DNA from: an uncultured Parabacteroides sp.
Lineage (GTDB): Bacteria > Bacteroidota > Bacteroidia > Bacteroidales > Tannerellaceae
NCBI GenBank assembly: GCA_934725305.1
Contig: CAKVBA010000061.1
Coordinates: 1-15,695, forward strand
DNA length: 15,695 nt
Reading direction: 5' to 3'
A program made the position numbers and the translations under genes. How positions within the stretch are numbered: position 1 is the first letter of the stretch; every line of letters starts with the position of its first letter. Under the pieces are notes generated by a model, which saw only the letters and a program-made list of their open reading frames with translations, had not been told where the DNA came from and searched no databases. Shown piece by piece: positions 1 to 8,628 of this stretch.

Positions 1-11
1 GGCGAATCTGA

Positions 12-212
12 ACGAATCGTACCGAACCGGGACTAATTGTTTCTATTGCGAAATACGTGGTTCACCGGAGGCTTACAGAAGTTTTTACGTATAGAGATAA
101 GGAATATTTGATTTGTGACCCGTCTTATCGGGGAAGTATGCCGGGGAAAGTGATACCAGCCTGTGCTTCGCTGAAGCCGATTATTGTTTCATATGCCAAA
201 CAGATAAATTAG
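12..212 (+). CDS. C-terminal tail of a probable transglutaminase-like secreted protein (partial or broken)
   Basis: The frame ending at TAG 210-212 reads YRDKEYLICDPSYRGSMPG and then about 20 more residues. It resembles the end of Bacteroidales secreted proteins with a transglutaminase-like fold, which carry a (Y/V)xCDPTYxxA...MP segment; this is recognised from memory of the family. The same frame has a TGA at 9-11 and no ATG before about 135. The frame starting at base 2 is also open until a stop near 90, so the visible part may be frameshifted, interrupted by a stop, or the end of a gene whose upstream part lies in another frame. The stop lies one base before the ATG of the caspase gene, which suggests co-transcription and translational coupling. 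The family call is tentative. Confidence 0.4.
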   Translation, partial: TNRTEPGLIVSIAKYVVHRRLTEVFTYRDKEYLICDPSYRGSMPGKVIPACASLKPIIVSYAKQIN

Positions 213-213
213 A

Positions 214-1203
214 ATGAAAAAAACTACATTGCAGCAGCTTCTTATTGGAGTATTCAGTATGTTTCTATTGTCGCCGGTTGCGGCGCAGAAAAAGATATCG
301 GGCCGATCCGTGCCCATACGGTTCAGTATGGCGGAATCTTTCGCAACCTCCAAAGCGTCAAACCGTGTTTTGAAGGATCAGTATGCCTCGGCCTTGCAGG
401 TGGCCGATCTGGACCAGTTACCGGCCGGTAAACCAGTCCGCCCCTATTCCGTTGCAGTGGTCATTGGCGTTGAGCACTATAATTTCATGCCGATGGCTCC
501 GTATGCTGCCAGGGATGCCGAGCTGATTGCCCGCTATTTCAAAGCCTTGTTGGGCGTTGACCGTGTTATTGTTCACACAGACGATCAGGTAACCGGCTTC
601 TTCTTCGACAATCTGTTTAATGCCGCAGAGGGCGAATTGTCTCGGATCATAGAGCGAGGCAAGACCGATTTGTATGTCTTTTATTCGGGCCACGGAGTTC
701 CGGCGGCCGATGGCAAAGAGATGTTCTTGCTTCCATCCGATAGCAAGATGAGGCTGATCGATAAGCAGGGATATAGCTTGAATGCTCTGTTTGAACAGCT
801 GGCCCAGCTCCCGACAAAAAGCACAACCATCTTTATCGATGCCTGTTTTAGTGGATTGGGCAAGTTCTCTCAGGCGGCTACTCCGTTGAATCTGATGCAT
901 ACAAAGGGTGTGAAGGTTAAGCCGCTGTTGCATCAGCCCTGGTTGCTGAATCCCAATTTTAGAGTCTTCACCTCTTCTTCGATCAATCAGGCGGCCCTGG
1001 TTTTGGATGAGGCGCGTAGCGGACTGTTTACCTATTTTCTGCTTTTGGGATTGCAGGGCAAGGCCGATATGGATGGCGATGGCCACGTTACGGCCGGTGA
1101 ATTGAGCCGGTATATCCATTCGAATGTTGCTGAAATGTCCCGAAAAATCTATCAAGAGCAGACGCCATGTTTTTATGGCGATGATTCATTTGTCTTTTAC
1201 TAA
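214..1203 (+). CDS. exported caspase-family (peptidase C14-like) protein with EF-hand loop
   Basis: A 329-residue predicted cysteine peptidase of the caspase/metacaspase fold. Residues 1-25 form a signal peptide (KK, a hydrophobic core, then VAAQ), so it should act in the periplasm or outside the cell. The p20-like domain starts at about 79 with AVVIGVEHY and continues with YAARDAELIARYF. The catalytic histidine is in FYSGHG (H160) and the catalytic cysteine in IDACFSG (C211), so both dyad residues are present. Residues 285-296 (DMDGDGHVTAGE) fit a 12-residue EF-hand calcium loop, with Asp at 1, 3 and 5 and Glu at 12. Calcium dependence, as in metacaspases, is therefore plausible but inferred. 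The ATG is one base after the upstream stop. A terminator follows. The substrate is unknown. Confidence 0.85.
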   Translation: MKKTTLQQLLIGVFSMFLLSPVAAQKKISGRSVPIRFSMAESFATSKASNRVLKDQYASALQVADLDQLPAGKPVRPYSVAVVIGVEHYNFMPMAPYAARDAELIARYFKALLGVDRVIVHTDDQVTGFFFDNLFNAAEGELSRIIERGKTDLYVFYSGHGVPAADGKEMFLLPSDSKMRLIDKQGYSLNALFEQLAQLPTKSTTIFIDACFSGLGKFSQAATPLNLMHTKGVKVKPLLHQPWLLNPNFRVFTSSSINQAALVLDEARSGLFTYFLLLGLQGKADMDGDGHVTAGELSRYIHSNVAEMSRKIYQEQTPCFYGDDSFVFY

Positions 1204-1233
1204 CCATCGTCTTTGAGGGTGATCTCATAAAGG

Positions 1234-1280
1234 GGGGCTGTGTCGAATTTTCCTATGCCGACACAGCCCTTACTCTTTTA
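1234..1280 (+). terminator. Rho-independent terminator after the caspase gene
   Basis: An 11-bp perfect stem (GGGCTGTGTCG at 1235-1245 with CGACACAGCCC at 1259-1269) and a 13-base loop is followed by a T-rich run at 1270-1279. It shares the GGGCTGTGTC core with the terminators after the Crp-type gene and fba. Confidence 0.8.
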
Positions 1281-1290
1281 GTTTCTTCCT

Positions 1291-1428
1291 ATTTCGTGGC
1301 GCTGAAAAGTTTTTTTGTTTTATATGGAAAAATAATATCTGTTTTTCTGTCACAAAAAGCGATATGGTTTCAAATAAAGATGTAACGCGATTTTTCCGGA
1401 ATCTGGAAAAGGATGAAGGACAATCGTT
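1291..1428 (+). repeat. first copy of the Crp-type gene's upstream region (direct repeat with 1784-1922)
   Basis: This stretch aligns with 1784-1922 from an ATTTCG(A/T)GGC block, through 28 identical bases (1330-1357, equal to 1826-1853, including TTTTTCTGTCACAAAA) and a shared TTCAAATAAA, to an ATG in GAAAAGgATG versus GAAAAGtATG. Similarity fades a few codons after the ATG. It looks like a duplicated promoter/leader that kept its start codon but lost the gene behind it. Confidence 0.7.
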
Positions 1429-1439
1429 GTTTTTTATAA
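1413..1439 (+). other. 8-codon mini-ORF at the position of the duplicated start codon
   Basis: ATG 1413 opens MKDNRCFL and stops at TAA 1437-1439. The Crp-type protein begins MGDNDKE at the equivalent place in the second copy, so M-x-D-N is shared. It is either a decayed gene start or a leader peptide; the hairpin at 1469-1501 begins 29 bases after its stop. Nothing in the sequence proves it is translated. Confidence 0.3.
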
Positions 1440-1468
1440 CCCTATCAATATATATCTGGAAAAGTCGT

Positions 1469-1510
1469 TAGAGGTTGCTTCCCCAAAAGAGGCAGCCTCT
1501 ATTGTTTTTT
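1469..1510 (+). terminator. strong Rho-independent terminator ending the short duplicated transcript
   Basis: A 13-bp stem with two G-U pairs (1469-1481 with 1489-1501) and loop cccaaaa is followed by TTGTTTTTT. No full-length gene lies between this and the preceding caspase terminator. It would therefore end a short RNA starting from the first promoter copy, or act as an attenuator. Confidence 0.7.
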
Positions 1511-1529
1511 ATTCCTCATGAGGTATGAA

Positions 1530-1825
1530 ATGGATTTTGACCCCTCAAAATCGATCTTTTGATTTCGGAAAATGGATTTTGACCCCTCAAAGTGTGTTTT
1601 TTGACTTCGGAAATGGATTTTGACCCCTCAAAGTGTGTTTTTTGACTTCGGAAATGGATTTTGACCCCTCAAAATCGATCTTTTGATTCCGGAAAATGGA
1701 TTTTGACCCCTCAAAGTGTGTTTTTTGACTTCGGAAAATGGATTTTGACCCCTCGAAATTGGTTTTTTGACTTCGGAAAATGGATTTCGAGGCCTCGAAG
1801 TGAAGTTTTGATCTTTTACCGGAAG
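1530..1825. repeat. tandem array of seven 41-42 bp units made of ~21-bp hairpin-like halves
   Basis: Units start with ATGGATTTTGACCCCTC at 1530, 1572, 1613, 1654, 1696 and 1738, with a degenerate seventh at 1780, giving steps of 42, 41, 41, 42, 42 and 42. Two interior types occur: TCAAAATCGATCTTTTGA (units 1 and 4) and TCAAAGTGTGTTTTTTGA (units 2, 3 and 5); unit 6 is a variant. Both interiors have self-pairing ends (TCAAA with TTTGA), and each unit also holds AAAT-gg-ATTT, so each is a pair of ~21-bp dyad elements. No open frame is preserved, because the 41-bp steps break it. The last unit merges into the second copy of the crp upstream repeat. Confidence 0.9.
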
Positions 1826-1922
1826 AAATAATATCTGTTTTTCTGTCACAAAAGGCAATCTGCGTTCAAATAAAAATTGAGACACGTTTTTATTGAAATA
1901 GAAAAGTATGGGAGATAATGAT
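1784..1922 (+). repeat. second copy of the duplicated upstream region, leading into the Crp-type gene
   Basis: This is the partner of 1291-1428. It contains the identical block 1826-1853 with TTTTTCTGTCACAAAA and runs into the real start codon at 1908. Because the block is the best-conserved part, it is the best candidate for the promoter or operator of the regulator gene. No clear TAnnTTTG box is found. Confidence 0.65.
1865..1897 (+). promoter_or_regulatory. inverted repeat just before the Crp-type start codon
   Basis: TTCAAATAAAAA (1865-1876) pairs with TTTTTATTGAA (1887-1897) with one bulged A, around a 10-base loop, ending 10 bases before the ATG. It could be an operator or a 5'-leader hairpin. 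The first copy of the duplication lacks the right arm, so this element is specific to the functional copy. Confidence 0.4.
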
Positions 1923-2528
1923 AAAGAACAATATGATAATGCTTACGAAAGGATGTATTCCGAGTTGGGTGAATATTGTCCTGTTTCTGAAAATCTTCGT
2001 GAACTGATTATCGAAAACAGCATTCTCGTTAAGTTTTCAAAAGGTGAAATGCTATTGGAAGAAAGCAGAGAGTGCGATTTCTTGTATTTCATAGTAAGCG
2101 GATTTTGTTCTTGTTATTATAATAAGGATGGAAAAGAATATATCCTGCGGTTTGCTGGCGCGGGCGAATTTTGCACCTCTTGGCACAGCTTTTTGGGGCG
2201 ACAGCATTCGTTGTTTAACATTAAAGCGACGGAAGAGACTTTGACGGTTTGTTTTAGGTGGGAGTGTTTTGATAAACTGAAGGAGGAGAATCTGGAGTTT
2301 GCGATTGTTGTCTGTAAGATGCTCGAGCATTTTGCGATGAAGAGCGAAGAGAAATATTTCAGGATGCGTAGTTGTCAGGCCGAGGGGCGGGTTCGTCATA
2401 GCCTGGATACGCGTGAGATGCATTATCTGATGAGGCATGTGCCTCGCTATAATATCGCATCTTATTTGAATATGACGCAAGAGACGTTTTCAAAGATTTT
2501 TACTCAGTTGAATAAGGAGCTGCGGTAA
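1908..2528 (+). CDS. Crp/Fnr-family transcriptional regulator
   Basis: A 206-residue cytoplasmic regulator. Residues about 30-125 form a cyclic-nucleotide-binding-like beta-roll (ILVKFSKGEMLLEESRECDFLYFIVSGFCSCYY, then KEYILRFAGAGEF). A dimerisation helix lies around 125-150, and a short C-terminal helix-turn-helix at 182-205 (IASYLNMTQETFSKIFTQLNKEL). The phosphate-binding cassette of true cAMP receptors (GE...RTA) is degenerate here (GEFCTSWHSFLGRQHS), so cAMP binding is unlikely. No FNR-type cysteine cluster is evident. It is a little shorter than E. coli Crp. The start is supported by the conserved ATG context in the upstream duplication and lies behind an inverted repeat, so autoregulation is possible. 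It is monocistronic, with a terminator 28 bases after the stop. Its targets cannot be read from the sequence. Confidence 0.85.
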   Translation: MGDNDKEQYDNAYERMYSELGEYCPVSENLRELIIENSILVKFSKGEMLLEESRECDFLYFIVSGFCSCYYNKDGKEYILRFAGAGEFCTSWHSFLGRQHSLFNIKATEETLTVCFRWECFDKLKEENLEFAIVVCKMLEHFAMKSEEKYFRMRSCQAEGRVRHSLDTREMHYLMRHVPRYNIASYLNMTQETFSKIFTQLNKELR

Positions 2529-2555
2529 GGTTAGGTTAGTGTGTTGGTTTGGTAT

Positions 2556-2600
2556 GGGGCTGTATCAATGTGTTTGATTATTGATGCAGCCCCGTTTTGT
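2556..2600 (+). terminator. Rho-independent terminator after the Crp-type gene
   Basis: A 14-bp stem (GGGGCTGTATCAAT at 2556-2569 with ATTGATGCAGCCCC at 2580-2593, one G-U pair) is followed by GTTTTGTTTG. It lies between converging genes. The minus-strand side lacks a T-run, so it mainly serves the plus strand. Confidence 0.8.
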
Positions 2601-2638
2601 TTGAGTTTGATGACATAAACTCGTCTGATGGCAGTCGT

Positions 2639-6105
<3,467 letters not shown>

Positions 6106-6133
6106 TTACCTATTAATATACAATTTGAGATTA

Positions 6134-6141
6134 CAAAGGTA
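6134..6141 (-). promoter_or_regulatory. -7 box of the ABC-F / LtaS-like operon promoter
   Basis: The minus strand reads TACCTTTG here, matching the Bacteroidetes consensus TAnnTTTG, 38 bases upstream of the ATG. No convincing TTTG -33 box is seen at the usual 19-base spacing. Confidence 0.5.
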
Positions 6142-6270
6142 CGAAAAATATCGAAGGTTTCTTTGTTAATCTTTAAGGTTTGTCAGAAATAGCAAGTGCA
6201 AGGTTTTAAGGATGAAGTGTCGTCTGAATCCCGAAAAGAAATGCGGCAGTTTGCAGTTCTGATAAATTGT

Positions 6271-6312
6271 TATATAAAAAAACGAGGATACATTTTGAAA
6301 TGCATCCTCGTT
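6271..6312 (-). terminator. Rho-independent terminator of rpmE2
   Basis: AACGAGGATACATTT (6281-6295) pairs with AAATGCATCCTCGTT (6298-6312), with one G-U/mismatch position. On the minus strand the stem is followed by a run of seven Ts (6274-6280 region). It lies 27 bases after the rpmE2 stop. Confidence 0.85.
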
Positions 6313-6339
6313 ATATCGATTTCTTGTAGAAAGATAATC

Positions 6340-6594
6340 TTATTTCTTTTTACGGTTACCGTAACGGCTCATGAACTTATCAACACGTCCTGCAGTATCC
6401 ACCAATTTAGATTTACCTGTATAGAACGGGTGAGAAGTGTTAGAGATTTCGACCTTTACCAACGGATAAGTAACACCATCGATTTCGATAGTTTCTTTTG
6501 CATTGATAGTTGAACGAGTGATGAAGATATCCTCGTTAGACATGTCCTTGAATACTACAGGACGATAATTCTCAGGATGAATTCCTTTTTTCAT
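6340..6594 (-). CDS. rpmE2: 50S ribosomal protein L31, type B
   Basis: An 84-residue protein beginning [17 protein letters not shown] and containing [12 protein letters not shown], both hallmarks of L31. It lacks the CxxC zinc-binding cysteines of type A L31, so it is the zinc-independent (type B, C-minus) form, of typical length. The C-terminus is basic (RYGNRKKK). It is a single-gene unit with its own promoter (6656-6686) and terminator (6271-6312), divergent from fba. In many bacteria such C-minus paralogues replace the zinc form under zinc limitation; no Zur-like site was recognised here. It may be the only L31 of this organism, which this window cannot show. Confidence 0.95.
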   Translation of the reverse strand: MKKGIHPENYRPVVFKDMSNEDIFITRSTINAKETIEIDGVTYPLVKVEISNTSHPFYTGKSKLVDTAGRVDKFMSRYGNRKKK

Positions 6595-6655
6595 TGCTTT
6601 ATTATCTTAATTTATTACTATTCTTTATTTTAATGGTAACCGGTATTTTGGGTGG

Positions 6656-6686
6656 CAAAGGTATGGAATAGAGTTGAACAAACAAA
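6656..6686 (-). promoter_or_regulatory. rpmE2 promoter (-33 TTTG, -7 TACCTTTG)
   Basis: On the minus strand TTTG (6686-6683) is followed after exactly 19 bases by TACCTTTG (6663-6656), a textbook Bacteroidetes housekeeping promoter about 60 bases upstream of the rpmE2 ATG. Confidence 0.75.
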
Positions 6687-6767
6687 GAAAATTAGTCTGT
6701 TTTTTCGTTTTCGATTGAATTTGTGTTATTTTATATGTTTCATAGCATCATTTCCTCAGAATCTTTA

Positions 6768-6775
6768 TATCTTTG
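6768..6775 (+). promoter_or_regulatory. -7 box of the fba promoter
   Basis: TATCTTTG matches TAnnTTTG and lies 41 bases before the fba ATG. The -33 box is weak (only GTTTC further upstream, at longer spacing). Its position argues that the aldolase starts at 6817 and not at the upstream in-frame ATG 6652. Confidence 0.6.
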
Positions 6776-6816
6776 CAACAGGTTTTTTAATCATTAACGT
6801 AATAACATATACAACT

Positions 6817-7815
6817 ATGGTAAATTACAAAGATTTGGGTCTTGTAAACACAAGAGATATGTTTGCAAAGGCTATTAAAGGCGGATACGCCATTCCGGCT
6901 TTCAACTTCAACAACATGGAACAGATGCAGGCTATTATCAAGGCTGCAGTTGAAACTAAATCTCCGGTAATCCTTCAGGTTTCAAAGGGTGCTCGTCAAT
7001 ATGCTAACGCAACATTGCTTCGTTACATGGCTCAGGGCGCTGTTGAATACGCAAAAGAATTGGGTTGTCCTAATCCTCAGATCGTTCTTCATTTAGACCA
7101 TGGTGATACTTTTGAAACTTGTAAGAGCTGTATCGATTCAGGTTTCTCTTCTGTTATGATTGATGGCTCTCACTTGCCCTATGAAGAAAACATCGCTTTG
7201 ACTAAGAAAGTTGTAGAATACGCTCACCAGTTTGACGTAACAGTAGAAGGTGAATTAGGCGTGTTGGCAGGTGTTGAAGATGAAGTTTCTTCAGACCACC
7301 ACACATATACAGATCCTGAAGAAGTAATCGATTTCGCTACTCGCACAGGTTGTGACTCTTTGGCTATTTCAATCGGTACTTCTCACGGTGCTTATAAGTT
7401 TACTCCGGAACAGTGCACTATCGATCCTCAGACTGGTCGCATGGTTCCTCCTCCATTGGCATTCAATGTATTGAAGGCTGTTGAGGCTAAGTTGCCGGGC
7501 TTCCCTATCGTATTGCACGGATCATCTTCAGTTCCTCAGGAAGAAGTAGAAACTATCAACAAATACGGTGGTGCTCTGAAGGCTGCTATCGGTATTCCTG
7601 AAGAATGGTTGCGCGAAGCTGCTAAGTCTGCTGTATGTAAGATCAACATTGACTCAGACTCTCGTTTGGCTATGACTGCTGCTATCCGTAAGGTATTTGT
7701 TGAAAAGCCTGCTGAATTCGACCCTCGTAAATATCTGGGTCCGGCTCGTGACAATATGGAAAAGCTGTACAAGCACAAAATTATCAACGTGTTGGGTTCT
7801 GACAATAAGTTGTAA
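6817..7815 (+). CDS. fba: class II fructose-1,6-bisphosphate aldolase
   Basis: A 332-residue cytoplasmic zinc enzyme that splits fructose-1,6-bisphosphate into dihydroxyacetone phosphate and glyceraldehyde-3-phosphate (glycolysis and gluconeogenesis). Family signatures are present in order: AIPAFNFNNMEQ near the N-terminus; HLDHGD with catalytic D94 and zinc ligand H95; GFSSVMIDGSHLPYEENI; VEGELG (E144); zinc ligand H190 in GTSHGAYK; zinc ligand H234 in LHGSSS; and the phosphate-binding NIDSD (277-281). ATG 6817 is chosen because the protein then begins MVNYKDLGLVNTRDMF as in the family and follows a -7 box. The upstream in-frame extension overlaps the rpmE2 and fba promoters. Codon use is more biased than in neighbouring genes, fitting high expression. 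It is monocistronic with a terminator. Confidence 0.95.
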   Translation: MVNYKDLGLVNTRDMFAKAIKGGYAIPAFNFNNMEQMQAIIKAAVETKSPVILQVSKGARQYANATLLRYMAQGAVEYAKELGCPNPQIVLHLDHGDTFETCKSCIDSGFSSVMIDGSHLPYEENIALTKKVVEYAHQFDVTVEGELGVLAGVEDEVSSDHHTYTDPEEVIDFATRTGCDSLAISIGTSHGAYKFTPEQCTIDPQTGRMVPPPLAFNVLKAVEAKLPGFPIVLHGSSSVPQEEVETINKYGGALKAAIGIPEEWLREAAKSAVCKINIDSDSRLAMTAAIRKVFVEKPAEFDPRKYLGPARDNMEKLYKHKIINVLGSDNKL

Positions 7816-7851
7816 TTTCCCATACCGCTTTATGCGGGATATATATACAAA

Positions 7852-7893
7852 GGGGCTGTGTCAAAATGGTTGTTTTGATGCAGCCCTTTTTTT
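7852..7893 (+). terminator. Rho-independent terminator after fba
   Basis: GGGCTGTGTCAAAA (7853-7866) pairs with TTTTGATGCAGCCC (7873-7886) with two G-U positions, followed by seven Ts. It is of the same stem family as the terminators at 1234 and 2556. Confidence 0.9.
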
Positions 7894-8171
7894 ACCCAAA
7901 TCAGTCATTCGAACGGAAAAAGTAAAACAGCTGAATATTTCTATTCTTTCCAACTCTTGTCAGCACTTCTTTCGGCTAAAGCTTCTCAAGTGAATAAACA
8001 TCAATTTGCCTGTTTATATAATAGTCTTTCCTCTTTGAATCAAATATGTGCCGAGAGATAGTTATTGTATTTTTATTTGGATTATTATTAGCTAAAAGCG
8101 GTAACGGATTCGGCAGAAACGACGGGCAACTTCGCCGGACTTGACAGACGAATCTGTCTCGGCTCAAACAC
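7894..8171. other. gene-free spacer before the hairpin array
   Basis: Short open frames on both strands here show no recognisable motif or gene-like composition. A small hairpin GACAGA-cgaa-TCTGTC lies at 8143-8158. TTATTGTATTTTTAT at 8062-8076 recurs at 8388-8402, on the other side of the array. The stretch from 8403 to about 8514 also shows nothing recognisable. Confidence 0.6.
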
Positions 8172-8173
8172 TC

Positions 8174-8380
8174 TGAAAAAAGGTTATAGCCTATCTTTTA
8201 ATAGCTTATAGAGTCTTCGGAAAAAGGGTATAGACTTTTTCAAAAAAGGGTAGGGACTTTTTTGAAAATGGGTAGGCACTCCGTTGGGACGGAATAACTA
8301 CTCCGTCGGAACGGAGTAGTTACCCAATTTCCGGAAATAGCTTACTCCTTTTTGACCGGATTAGTAGCCTCTTGTTCGCC
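8174..8380. repeat. degenerate ~22-bp-period array of hairpin monomers
   Basis: TA-containing cores occur at about 8186, 8208, 8229, 8251, 8273, 8295, 8317, 8338 and 8361, in steps of 21-23. Many monomers are dyads with ~8-base loops, and stems differ between monomers while pairing is kept: AAAAAG/CTTTTT (8221-8240), TTTTCAAAAAAG/CTTTTTTGAAAA (8237-8268) and GACGGA/TCCGTC (8288-8307). A stronger 12-bp stem, TAACTACTCCGT/ACGGAGTAGTTA (8295-8322, loop CGGA), joins two neighbours. No coding potential and no sequence identity to the other two arrays was seen. Confidence 0.75.
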
Positions 8381-8514
8381 TGTTGACTTATTGTATTTTT
8401 ATATCCATTATCAATAAGAATCGTAATCTAATGACCGGATTGGGTTAAATTGTCGGGAATGGAAAATGGCAACGCTGCTGTTTGTCATTATGACATTGCC
8501 GACGGTTTGGGGAT

Positions 8515-8572
8515 AAAAAATACCCCTTCGTGCATGGAGGAAAACTCCGTTTGCATGAAGGGGTGTTTTTTT
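8515..8572 (-). terminator. terminator of the serine palmitoyltransferase gene, probably bidirectional
   Basis: ACCCCTTCGTGCA (8522-8534) pairs with TGCATGAAGGGGT (8552-8564) with one G-U pair, with an inner GGAG/CTCC stem. T-runs flank both sides (TATTTTTTA on the minus strand, GTTTTTTTA on the plus strand). It lies about 65 bases after the minus-strand stop. Confidence 0.85.
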
Positions 8573-8628
8573 ATAGTTGTTTAAAACAAGTTATTCTGTA
8601 TGACCGAAGCCAATCGGTTCAAGAATGA

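Noticed and set aside
418..1155. Long minus-strand open frame (245 codons) across the caspase gene
   Set aside because: The plus strand has signal peptide, catalytic His and Cys motifs and an EF-hand. The antisense frame has no recognisable domain and is a coding shadow.
1530..1825. CRISPR array
   Set aside because: The units are contiguous tandem repeats without unique spacers of constant length, and no cas genes are present. The same holds for the arrays at 8174 and 15526.
1628..1885. Minus-strand frame with a repeated RGQNPFSEVKK-like peptide
   Set aside because: It is a translation of the 42-bp repeats. The 41-bp steps break the frame, it ends inside the array and runs into the regulator's control region.
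6652..6816. 55-codon N-terminal extension of fructose-bisphosphate aldolase from ATG 6652
   Set aside because: It overlaps the rpmE2 promoter and the fba -7 box, and adds residues that the family does not have. The start at 6817 fits.
7697..7993. 98-codon plus-strand frame overlapping the end of fba
   Set aside because: It is out of frame with fba, runs through the fba terminator hairpin and has no recognisable domain.
7976..8167. 63-codon minus-strand frame in the fba-spt spacer
   Set aside because: No motif, no promoter and no gene-like composition; it ends in AT-rich non-coding sequence.
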